From an uncultured Flavihumibacter sp. (lineage in GTDB: Bacteria; Bacteroidota; Bacteroidia; Chitinophagales; Chitinophagaceae), in the NCBI GenBank assembly GCA_946481605.1, contig CAMLPA010000174.1:1-6877 (forward strand): a DNA stretch of 6,877 bases. The letters run 5' to 3'. The position numbers and the translations under genes were made by a program. The notes below the pieces were generated by a model. That model saw only the letters and a list, made by a program, of their open reading frames with translations, did no database searches and was not told the origin of the DNA. Of this stretch, positions 1-6,855 are shown piece after piece; position 1 is the first letter of the stretch, and each line of letters opens with the position of its first letter.

Positions 1-3
1 AAA

Positions 4-36
4 ACGGTGAAAAAACGGATACGAAACCGTGTTTTT
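4..36. terminator. Weak hairpin, possible terminator of an upstream gene
   Basis: ACGG-type sequences at 4-8 and 15-18 can each pair with the CCGT at 27-30. In the second alternative the A-run at 10-14 also pairs with the T-run at 32-36, with G31 bulged and an 8-nt loop. The T-run resembles the end of a rho-independent terminator for a gene lying before the window. The stem is short and A/T-dominated, and the gene it would serve is not visible, so this is tentative. Confidence 0.22.
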
Positions 37-39
37 CTA

Positions 40-71
40 TTTGACCAACTCAAAAATACTAAATAATTTAG
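40..71 (+). promoter_or_regulatory. Candidate Bacteroidota-type promoter for the efflux operon
   Basis: TTTG at 40-43 is followed after 20 nt by TAATTTAG at 64-71. The Bacteroidota primary-sigma consensus is a TTTG/TTG -33 box about 19-21 nt from a TAnnTTTG -7 box, so this pair has the right spacing and one mismatch (A70). Transcription would start near 77-80 and leave a leader of about 70 nt before the regulator. No comparable pair was noticed in the short gaps between the following genes, which supports one transcript for all four. Confidence 0.5.
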
Positions 72-122
72 CAAAATGAAACAGGAGTCATGATAATTAA
101 GCAGAAAAAATATTTCGTGGAG

Positions 123-133
123 TTGAAATTCAA
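123..133. promoter_or_regulatory. Inverted repeat TTGAA-A-TTCAA, possible secondary operator
   Basis: A perfect 5+5 bp inverted repeat with one central base lies in the leader, downstream of the predicted transcription start. Its TGAA/TTCA half-sites also occur in the stronger palindrome centred at 156/157, about 28.5 bp away, or between two and three helical turns. It could be a second repressor contact. The sequence is short and A/T-rich, so chance is a real alternative. Confidence 0.28.
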
Positions 134-146
134 TGTAACTTGCCGA

Positions 147-166
147 CCGAATGAACGTTCAATCGG
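147..166. promoter_or_regulatory. Palindromic TetR operator candidate over the tetR start codon
   Basis: The core TGAACGTTCA at 152-161 is a perfect 10-bp palindrome. It is flanked by CCGA (147-150) and TCGG (163-166), which also pair, so 9 of 10 base pairs in the 20-bp site are symmetric and the only mismatch is A151/A162. TetR-family dimers usually bind palindromes of roughly this size next to their own gene. The site includes the ATG at 151 and lies downstream of the predicted promoter, so repression would be by blocking elongation or from a promoter closer than the one proposed here. Assignment to this regulator is inferred from position. Confidence 0.5.
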
Positions 167-726
167 AAATAGCGGGTAAAAAAGAAGCCATCCTTCGCAG
201 TGCGATGGAACTGATCCGGCTGCATGGTTTTCACGGTACGCCCATGAGCCAGATAGCCAGGCACGCCAATGTTGCGTGTGGAACCATCTACCATTATTTT
301 CCGGGCAAGGATGATGTGATGCTGGAAATATACCTCCTGATTTGTAAGGAACTTTCTGTTGTCGCTTTCGGTGCGAGGGATACTTCGCTGAGTTTCAAAG
401 ACCAGTTTTTTGAGGAATGCAGGAAGTTGCTTCATTATTATATCTCTAATCCTGATGCGTTGTATTTCCTGGATCAGTACAACAACTCGCCTTATGCGCA
501 ACGAACACTGGAGGCGAAACAGGTGTTTATTGACAACTTTTTCAATTTCATGCGAATGGGCATGGAAGAAGGTGTCGTCAAAAAGGTGGAGTATTTCCTG
601 GTGGCGCCTGTGGTGCTCGGGGCGATCTCCACTACTGCTAAGGTTCATGTATCTGGTCGGCGGGAATTTTCTCCTGACAGTGTGAACAATATTCTGGCCA
701 TCATTTGGGATGGCATCCGGTTGTAA
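151..726 (+). CDS. TetR/AcrR-family transcriptional regulator, likely repressor of the efflux operon
   Basis: This 191-residue protein has the TetR two-part design and normal family length. The N-terminal DNA-binding domain spans about residues 10-56: helix 1 AILRSAMELI, the turn HGFHGTPMSQIA, and a recognition helix around 43-50 (CGTIYHYF) followed by PGKDD. The rest is a helical ligand-binding and dimerisation domain, including FLDQYNNSPY at 106-115, a stretch I associate with Bacteroidota members of the family. The start is well fixed: a TAA at 136-138 lies in frame with no other start codon between it and ATG 151, while starting at Met19 would remove helix 1. It is the first gene of the operon, 29 nt before the channel gene. 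The palindrome over its start codon suggests autoregulation. The inducing ligand is unknown. An activator role is less likely but not excluded. Confidence 0.93.
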   Translation: MNVQSEIAGKKEAILRSAMELIRLHGFHGTPMSQIARHANVACGTIYHYFPGKDDVMLEIYLLICKELSVVAFGARDTSLSFKDQFFEECRKLLHYYISNPDALYFLDQYNNSPYAQRTLEAKQVFIDNFFNFMRMGMEEGVVKKVEYFLVAPVVLGAISTTAKVHVSGRREFSPDSVNNILAIIWDGIRL

Positions 727-755
727 GCCATCGTACTTTTTATTTTTTAAATTAT

Positions 756-2063
756 ATGAGAGTATCAAACGTTGTTAGAACGCTGTGTTTGGTGTGTCTG
801 TTGCCGCTTGTTGGAAGGGCCCAGGTTACTGATTCACTTTCATTGGAACAGTGTATCGCGTATGCCATAGAGAACCAACCGTTAGTGAAACAGGCAAAGA
901 TAGACGAACAGATTACCGGTTACACGATTAAAAGCAGGCTTTCGGATTGGTATCCGAGGGTGAATTTTAATTACAACCTGCAGCACAATTTCGAGGTGCA
1001 GACCAATATCATTGGTGGAAACCCTGTAAAGCTTGGTGTGGACAATGTCTCGGCATTGCAGTTCACACTTTCGCAGAACATTTTCAACAGGGATGCTTTG
1101 CTGGCGCTGCGTTCCAAAGGAGATGTACAACTTCAGGCAACACAAAATACCAGCAGCAGCAAAATTGACATCGCTGCGAATGTAAGTAAAGCGTATTACG
1201 ATGTGCTCGCCACTGCGCAACAGATTCGCGTAGCAGATGAAAACATCGTCCGGCTCGAAAAAAGTTTGCGTGATGCTACCAGTCAGTACGAAGCAGGGGT
1301 GGCCGACAAAACGGATTTTAAACGCGCCACAATTCAATTGAACAATACAAAGGCTTCGCGGAAAAGCAATATGGAATTGCTGGAAGCGAAAAAAGAAGTC
1401 CTCAAATTGCTGATGGGTTATCCTGCGGAACAGGAAATAAAAATAATGTCTGATGTGGCTCAGATGGAAAAAGAAGTCACAGCGGATACCCTCCAACTTC
1501 CTGATTATAAACTCCGGATCGAATACAGGCTGCTGGAAACACAACGCAGATTGCAGGACGCGAATATCAGGTACAACAAATGGAGTTTCCTTCCCAATGT
1601 TTCCCTGAACGGAGCATATAATTTCAACTACCTCAACGACCGGTTCAGCAAGTTGTATAGTGTGAATTATCCTAACTCTTTCGCAGCCCTATCCCTTACC
1701 TGGCCCATCTTTCAGGGAGGAAAAAGAAACGCGGACATCGCGGTGGCTGAATGGCAATTGAAGCGGACGGAAGAAGATATCGTGAACCTTAAAAACAGTG
1801 TGAATGCGGAATATTCGCAGGCGATTGCCGGATACAAAGGAGCACTGGCCAATTACCAGGCTTTAAAAGAAAACCTGGCACTGGCGCAGGAAGTTTATGA
1901 TGTGATTCAGTTGCAATACAGGTCGGGCATCAAAACCTACCTTGAGGTAATTACGGCGGAAACGGATCTGAGAACTTCACAAATTAGCTATTACAATGCG
2001 CTTTATCAACTGCTTGCCAGTAAGGTAGACATGAAGAAAGCGCTGGGCCAAATCAATTATTAA
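756..2063 (+). CDS. TolC-family outer-membrane efflux channel
   Basis: This is the outer-membrane exit duct of a tripartite efflux pump, working as a trimer whose beta-barrel sits in the outer membrane and whose alpha-barrel reaches into the periplasm. The protein has 435 residues, within the normal OEP range. A signal peptide covers about residues 1-22 (basic start, hydrophobic LCLVCLLPLV, cleavage likely after GRA). The mature N-terminus has the typical SLEQCIAYAIENQP. The internal duplication of the family is visible: LSQNIFNRD near 105-113 and TWPIFQGGKR at 315-324 mark the two barrel strands. The C-terminal helix runs through SGIKTYLEVI to DMKKALG (about 390-431). Translation could be extended to ATG 705, but that start lies inside the regulator gene and would put 17 residues before the signal peptide, so ATG 756 is chosen. 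It has no N-terminal lipobox, unlike OprM. No Shine-Dalgarno precedes it; the gap is A/T-rich. Confidence 0.93.
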   Translation: MRVSNVVRTLCLVCLLPLVGRAQVTDSLSLEQCIAYAIENQPLVKQAKIDEQITGYTIKSRLSDWYPRVNFNYNLQHNFEVQTNIIGGNPVKLGVDNVSALQFTLSQNIFNRDALLALRSKGDVQLQATQNTSSSKIDIAANVSKAYYDVLATAQQIRVADENIVRLEKSLRDATSQYEAGVADKTDFKRATIQLNNTKASRKSNMELLEAKKEVLKLLMGYPAEQEIKIMSDVAQMEKEVTADTLQLPDYKLRIEYRLLETQRRLQDANIRYNKWSFLPNVSLNGAYNFNYLNDRFSKLYSVNYPNSFAALSLTWPIFQGGKRNADIAVAEWQLKRTEEDIVNLKNSVNAEYSQAIAGYKGALANYQALKENLALAQEVYDVIQLQYRSGIKTYLEVITAETDLRTSQISYYNALYQLLASKVDMKKALGQINY

Positions 2064-2082
2064 TGCTTAAAACTTCCATAAT

Positions 2083-3207
2083 ATGTTATTGAATAAGATC
2101 CGGATTTTTGCAGGTATCAGCAGCCTGCTGTTTATCATATCCTGCGGCAACAAGCAGGCGCAGCAACAACAGGGGCCGCCCCCTGCCGTTCCGGTAACTG
2201 TGGCAGAAGTGACCGCTGGAAATGTCGCCTATTTTGATGAATACCCTGCTACTGTAGTAGCCCTGAACCAGGTGGATTTACGCGCCCAGGTAAGCGGTTA
2301 CGTTACGGGTATTTTCTTTAAAGATGGCGACAGGGTAAGGAAAGGACAGAAACTCTATTCCATCGACGCGCAATTGTACAGCGCAAATGTTCAGCAGGCG
2401 ATCGCCAATTTACAGGTACAAGAAACCAACCTGGTGAAAGCACAGAAAGATGCTGACCGTTACCACGAACTGGATAAGAAGGACGCGATTGCGAAGCAAC
2501 AGGTTGATTACGCTGATGCTGCGCTGGAAGCCGCTAAAAAACAGGTTTCTGCTGCGCAGGCCAATGTGAAGAGCCTGCAATCGAACGTGAACTTCTCGAC
2601 TATCTACGCACCTTTCGACGGAACCATCGGTATCTCACAGGTGAAAACCGGTACCGCAGTTGTGGCCGGACAAACTGTGTTAAATGTGGTGTCGTCGGAT
2701 AATCCGATCGCTGTGGATTTCGCGATCGATCAGAAAGAAATATTCCGGTTCACACAGTTGCAGGAAACAAAAAAAGGGGATTCTACTTTCACGCTGGCCT
2801 TCGGAACAGATGTGTATCCTTATCCTGGTTCCATCAGTGTAATCGACAGAGCGGTAGATCCTCAAACAGGAACGTTGAAAATGAGACTCTCTTTTCCTAA
2901 CGCGAAAAATATGCTGAAAGCGGGAATGAGCGGAACGGTACGCGTGAAGAACAGTGCGGGATCAGAAAGTATTACCATTCCTTATAAGGCCGTAACTGAA
3001 ATGTTGGGTGAATTCTTTGTGTATGCCGTTGGCGATAGCAATAAGGTGACCCAAAAGAAAGTGGTGCTTGGTAAGCAGATCGGAACGGATATTCTTGTGC
3101 GGGAAGGATTAAACAAAGGAGATAAGATTGTGGTGCAGGGCGTACAGAACCTGAGGGAAGGAAGTGTGATCACGACAGAACAACCTGGAGCTGCTCCTAA
3201 AAAATAA
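2083..3207 (+). CDS. RND efflux periplasmic adaptor (HlyD/MFP family, AcrA/MexA-like lipoprotein)
   Basis: This 374-residue membrane-fusion protein links the pump to the channel. Residues 1-21 form a lipoprotein signal with a lipobox ending IISC, so Cys21 is probably acylated. The following GNK lacks an acidic export signal, which fits retention at the inner membrane facing the periplasm. A Q/P-rich linker (about 25-35) precedes the folded part. The first lipoyl half is at 64-95 (SGYVTGIFFKDGDRVRKGQ) and the second near 174-195 (IYAPFDGTIG). Between them lies an alpha-helical hairpin of about 65 residues. Beta-barrel and membrane-proximal domains follow (AVDFAIDQKEIF, then IDRAVDPQTGTLKMRLSFPN). 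At the hairpin tip the RxxxLxxxxxxS channel-contact pattern is R126, L130 and Ala137 in place of Ser. The gene begins 19 nt after the channel gene and ends 33 nt before the pump gene, so it is surely co-transcribed. Confidence 0.94.
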   Translation: MLLNKIRIFAGISSLLFIISCGNKQAQQQQGPPPAVPVTVAEVTAGNVAYFDEYPATVVALNQVDLRAQVSGYVTGIFFKDGDRVRKGQKLYSIDAQLYSANVQQAIANLQVQETNLVKAQKDADRYHELDKKDAIAKQQVDYADAALEAAKKQVSAAQANVKSLQSNVNFSTIYAPFDGTIGISQVKTGTAVVAGQTVLNVVSSDNPIAVDFAIDQKEIFRFTQLQETKKGDSTFTLAFGTDVYPYPGSISVIDRAVDPQTGTLKMRLSFPNAKNMLKAGMSGTVRVKNSAGSESITIPYKAVTEMLGEFFVYAVGDSNKVTQKKVVLGKQIGTDILVREGLNKGDKIVVQGVQNLREGSVITTEQPGAAPKK

Positions 3208-3240
3208 CGATCAGAAGTTTCAACGAAAAGTGCAATTCAA

Positions 3241-6200
3241 ATGATAGCAGATGTATTTATAAAAAGGCCCGTCACCGCGATCGTTGTTTCGATCGTGATT
3301 GTACTGGTGGGGGTAATTTCTTTGATTAACCTGCCGGTAGCGCAGTATCCGGATATCTCTCCACCCACGGTTTCTATCAACGGAAACTTTACGGGAGCAG
3401 ATGCGCAGACCGTGGAACAGACCACCACCACCCCTATTGAGACACAGGTGAATGGTACGCCCGGTATGACTTACATGAGCAGTAACAGTACCAGTAGCGG
3501 ACAGAGCAGCATTACCGTGAACTTTGAGGTGGGAACTGATATCAACATTGCAACACTGGATGTGCAGAACAGGGTAAGCGTGGCAGAACCTACTTTGCCG
3601 GATGCGGTGAAGCGGTTGGGACTTACGGTGCGCAAGAGAAATCCCAGTATCATGGTGGCCCTTGCGTTTTATTCTCCCAATGGCACAAGGGATGCGAACT
3701 TTATCGGTAACTATGTGAACCTGTATGTGAAAGATGCCATTCAACGGGTAAAAGGTGTGGGTGACGTATTGTCGCGTGCTGATGATTTTGGGATGAGGAT
3801 ATGGCTGAACCCGGAGAAAATGGCCGCATTGGGCATGACACCGGCAGAAGTGAACGCTGCATTGCAGGAACAGAACCTCCAGGTGGCCGGTGGTACCGTA
3901 GGGGGTAATCCCCAGCCAGGCACCCAGGCGTTTGAATACAGTGTATTGACAAATAGCCGTATCAGTACAAAAGAGGAGTTTGAAAATATTATTGTGCGTA
4001 CCCGCCCTGCCGATGGAAGTATTGTGTACCTCCGTGATGTGGCGAGGGTTGAACTGGGAAGGTTCGATTACAGCATTAATTCTTTCGCAAACGGCAAGCC
4101 GGCGGCTTTTCTGCTCATTTACCAGGCGCCTGGCGCAAATGCGCTGGATACCTATGAGGGAATCATGAAGGCGCTCACGGAAATGAAGAAGACCTTCCCC
4201 CGGGATATTGATTACCTGATTCCGCTGGAAACAGTTTCCGTTGTAAAGGCATCCATCAATGAGGTGATGCACACCTTACTGGAGGCGTTAGTACTCGTAG
4301 TGGTGGTGGTGTTCCTGTTCCTTCAAAGCTGGAGGGCTACACTCATTCCTGTATTGGCGATTCCGGTGTCACTGATAGGTACATTCATTTTATTTGGTCC
4401 CCTCGGGTTTACGATCAATACGCTTACCCTCTTTGCGTTTGTACTGGCCATCGGTATTGTGGTGGATGACGCGATCGTGGTGGTGGAAGCCGTGCAGCAC
4501 AACATAGACCATGAAAAGCTTTCACCCCGTGATGCTACGAGAAAAGCGATGAAAGAAATCTCCGGTCCGGTAATCGCGATTGCCTTGATCCTGGCCGCGG
4601 TATTCGTCCCGGTGGGCTTTATCCCGGGAATCGTAGGGCGGCTTTACCAGCAGTTTGCGATTACCATTGCGGTGTCTGTGATCATCTCCGCTTTTGTGGC
4701 ACTGTCGCTTACGCCCGCGCTTTGTATACTCATGCTGAAGCCATCCAAACAGGAAGGTGATAAAAAGAACCTGCTCGATAAATTCTTTGCCTGGTTCAAT
4801 AAGCGGTTTGGCGGTTTGACCAGAAGCTACACCAGAGGTGTGGGAAAATGGATCAGAGCAACGCCGTATGTGTTAATCATGATGGTGGTATTGTTTGTTG
4901 GGTTATTCTTCCTTTTCAAAAACAAACCTTCGGGCTTCATTCCTACGGAAGATGAAGGACGTATTTTGGTTACCTATGAAATGCCCGAAGCTACTTCCAC
5001 TACGAGGAGTGTGGCGATGCTGAAAGATATTATCGCACGGGTGGAGAAGATTCCGGAAGTAAGAGTAGCGGGTGGTTTGGCAGGATTGAACATCATCAGT
5101 TTCTCCAATAAATCCAATGCGGGAACTGTGTTTATTAACCTCAAACCCTGGGAGGAAAGGAAAGGTGCAGGCATGCACGCCCAGGATGTGATGAATAAGA
5201 TCAGGGCGGCAACCAGCGACATCAAGGAGGCTCGCGTGTTGGTAATTGCTCCTCCGGCAATTCCGGGTCTGGGCGCTACGGCAGGATTTACGTTCGAATT
5301 GCAGCAGATCAGCAGTACAGAAAGTATCCAACAGTTTGAGAAAGTGGCACAGGGCTTCCTGGCCAAACTGAACCAGCGTCCGGAGATTGCGATGGCGTAT
5401 ACTTTCTTTAACGCCCGCACCCCCAGTTATAAAGTTGAAGTGGATAAGGAACAGGCGAAGAAACTGGGTGTTGCCGTTTCTGATGTGTACGGAACTTTGT
5501 CTACATACCTCGGAAGCTCTTATGTAAACGACTTTAACCTGTATGGCCGGAATTTCCGGGTAATGTTACAGGCGGATAGTACTTACAGAAGTTCGCTGGC
5601 CGGTGTAGAGAAGTTTTATGTGCGGAACAGCCAGGGAAGTATGGTGCCGCTGGGTTCGCTTATTACTACCAGAGTAATAGAGGCGCCGGCTGTGGTATCG
5701 CACTATAATGTGTACCGTGCCATCGAAATAAACGGTTCTCCGAAACCGGGGTTCAGCAGCGGGCAGGCGATCCAGGCACTTAAAGAAGTAGCTGCCGAAG
5801 CGCTTCCGGCAGGATATGGGTACGAGTTCTCCGGAATGAGCCGGGAAGAGATCGCAGCGGGCAACCAGCAGGCGATCATCTTCGCCATCTCTATTGTTTT
5901 TGTGTTCCTCTTCCTCGCGGCATTGTACGAAAGCTGGTCGGTTCCATTCTCCGTGTTATTTGCGGTGCCCATCGGCGCGCTGGGTTCTATCATCACACTC
6001 ACCCTTTTGCCCAACCTCAGCAATAATATTTATGCGCAGATCGGGTTGATCACACTGATCGGGCTGGCAGCCAAAAACGCCATCCTGATTGTTGAATTCG
6101 CAAAAGAAAGGGTCGATAGTGGAATGGAAGTGGTGAAAGCTACGCTCCAGGCGGTAGAACTTCGTTTGCGCCCTATTGTTATGACCTCCCTTGCTTTTAT

Positions 6201-6420
6201 TCTGGGAGTTCTGCCACTGGCTTTTGCCAACGGCGCCGCTGCAGAATCACGTAAAACCATTGGTTGGACGGTGTTCGGAGGAATGATCGCCGCTACCACA
6301 CTTGCGATATTCGTGGTGCCTGTATTGTTCGTGCTGATTACCAAAATAAGTTACGGTAAGAAGAAGTTGAAGGCTTTGCGTGAAACAAAAGGAGATTTGC
6401 CCGAAGCCGGAACGATATAG
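3241..6420 (+). CDS. HAE1-type RND multidrug efflux pump, inner-membrane subunit (AcrB/MexB-like)
   Basis: This 1059-residue proton/drug antiporter of the inner membrane is close to AcrB in length (1049) and alignable throughout. It opens with the usual FIKRP and TM1 (about 10-30), then a periplasmic porter/docking loop, TM2-TM6 (about 346-497), TM7 (543-559), a second large loop, and TM8-TM12 (about 877-1036). Proton-relay residues are present: D409 and D410 in GIVVDDAIVVVE, K945 in GLAAKNAILIVEFA, and R975/T982 in RLRPIVMTSLAFI. The docking-region GSSYVNDFNLYGR also matches the family. These features place it with HAE1 drug pumps, not the metal-exporting CusA group. Several AcrB substrate-pocket phenylalanines appear replaced (see findings), so substrates cannot be copied from AcrB. 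It is the last operon gene, with no frameshift seen, and is followed 12 nt later by a hairpin. Drug, bile-like or plant-compound export are all possible. Confidence 0.96.
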   Translation: MIADVFIKRPVTAIVVSIVIVLVGVISLINLPVAQYPDISPPTVSINGNFTGADAQTVEQTTTTPIETQVNGTPGMTYMSSNSTSSGQSSITVNFEVGTDINIATLDVQNRVSVAEPTLPDAVKRLGLTVRKRNPSIMVALAFYSPNGTRDANFIGNYVNLYVKDAIQRVKGVGDVLSRADDFGMRIWLNPEKMAALGMTPAEVNAALQEQNLQVAGGTVGGNPQPGTQAFEYSVLTNSRISTKEEFENIIVRTRPADGSIVYLRDVARVELGRFDYSINSFANGKPAAFLLIYQAPGANALDTYEGIMKALTEMKKTFPRDIDYLIPLETVSVVKASINEVMHTLLEALVLVVVVVFLFLQSWRATLIPVLAIPVSLIGTFILFGPLGFTINTLTLFAFVLAIGIVVDDAIVVVEAVQHNIDHEKLSPRDATRKAMKEISGPVIAIALILAAVFVPVGFIPGIVGRLYQQFAITIAVSVIISAFVALSLTPALCILMLKPSKQEGDKKNLLDKFFAWFNKRFGGLTRSYTRGVGKWIRATPYVLIMMVVLFVGLFFLFKNKPSGFIPTEDEGRILVTYEMPEATSTTRSVAMLKDIIARVEKIPEVRVAGGLAGLNIISFSNKSNAGTVFINLKPWEERKGAGMHAQDVMNKIRAATSDIKEARVLVIAPPAIPGLGATAGFTFELQQISSTESIQQFEKVAQGFLAKLNQRPEIAMAYTFFNARTPSYKVEVDKEQAKKLGVAVSDVYGTLSTYLGSSYVNDFNLYGRNFRVMLQADSTYRSSLAGVEKFYVRNSQGSMVPLGSLITTRVIEAPAVVSHYNVYRAIEINGSPKPGFSSGQAIQALKEVAAEALPAGYGYEFSGMSREEIAAGNQQAIIFAISIVFVFLFLAALYESWSVPFSVLFAVPIGALGSIITLTLLPNLSNNIYAQIGLITLIGLAAKNAILIVEFAKERVDSGMEVVKATLQAVELRLRPIVMTSLAFILGVLPLAFANGAAAESRKTIGWTVFGGMIAATTLAIFVVPVLFVLITKISYGKKKLKALRETKGDLPEAGTI

Positions 6421-6432
6421 ATTGGGACTGGT

Positions 6433-6475
6433 AGGCGGAAGTGAATGAAACCCTTGTTGTCAAAAGCTTCCGCCT
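6433..6475 (+). terminator. Stem-loop just after the pump gene, probable operon-end hairpin
   Basis: AGGCGGAAG at 6433-6441 is exactly complementary to CTTCCGCCT at 6467-6475, giving a 9-bp G/C-rich stem that wobble pairs can lengthen at both ends, with a loop of about 24 nt. It starts 12 nt past the stop codon, where a transcript end is expected. There is no T-run after it, so it is not a classical intrinsic terminator. It may protect the mRNA 3' end or act with another termination mechanism. Confidence 0.42.
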
Positions 6476-6608
6476 GCTGTTGCTGAAGTGTAACTTACAT
6501 GGTGGGAAAATAGTTTTTTGCCAGAACTGAGTTATTCGATGCTGATGCCTGTCGATGAAGAAGAGGTCTTAATTGCATCAAGTAAAAGAAACAGAAGATT
6601 TAAGATAG

Positions 6609-6824
6609 AATGAATGCAGCGAAAAGAAATGTGGATCGTCATTCTTAAGTGGGTGCCGTAATTGAAATAAAGGCATCTCAAAAGTAAAACGAAGCTCTTC
6701 GAATCGCATAAAAAATCGTCTATTAAGGAAACCGAATAACAAAATCAGCCTGTCTTAGAAATTGAATGAAGCCTCTGAGAAAAGCATAAACGAAGATTGT
6801 CTCCATTAGGTAACCGAATAATAA
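6609..6824. repeat. Degenerate direct repeats, about three diverged copies
   Basis: Two stretches are clearly related. Copy 2 (about 6661-6742) and copy 3 (about 6761-6824) share, in order, ATTGAA, a GCxTCT block, AAAG...AAACGAAG, a GCATAAA block, AT(C/T)GTCT, ATTA(A)GG and AACCGAATAA(C/T)AA. The last block lies at 6730-6742 and 6812-6824. The order of the central blocks differs through small insertions and deletions, so the offset changes from about 100 to 82. A weaker copy 1 (about 6609-6665) shares GAATGAA, GAAAAG, ATCGTC-ATT and AAG...CCG. There is no constant spacer, so it is not a CRISPR array. The function is unknown. Confidence 0.4.
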
Positions 6825-6855
6825 GAGGGTGTATCGTAATTATGATACACCCTCT
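6824..6855. repeat. Perfect 12-bp inverted repeat with short loop
   Basis: AGAGGGTGTATC at 6824-6835 is perfectly complementary to GATACACCCTCT at 6844-6855. A G-T pair and a T-A pair extend the stem inward, leaving a 4-nt AATT loop. No T-run follows on either strand, so a plain intrinsic terminator is not well supported. It could be a bidirectional transcription stop, a small palindromic repeat element, or abutting terminal inverted repeats of a transposable element. Confidence 0.6.

Noticed and set aside
705..755. Upstream start for the channel gene at ATG 705
   Set aside because: It would add 17 residues before a good signal peptide and overlap the regulator's 3' end; ATG 756 gives a normal secreted N-terminus.
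130..768. Minus-strand open frame of 212 codons opposite the regulator gene
   Set aside because: It is antisense to a complete TetR protein with a clear HTH, and its translation is rich in His, Arg and Phe without a recognisable domain.
3278..3298. CGATCG-type repeats near the start of the pump gene
   Set aside because: They fall on Ile/Val codons of TM1 and are explained by coding; the two CGATCG words are short and probably chance.
3220..4272. Minus-strand open frame of 350 codons opposite the pump gene
   Set aside because: The plus strand encodes an intact HAE1 pump here; the antisense translation has no domain and looks like a codon-usage shadow.
4294..4310. GTG-rich run that looks like a microsatellite
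   Set aside because: It encodes the valine-rich TM2 of the pump, a normal feature of HAE1 proteins.
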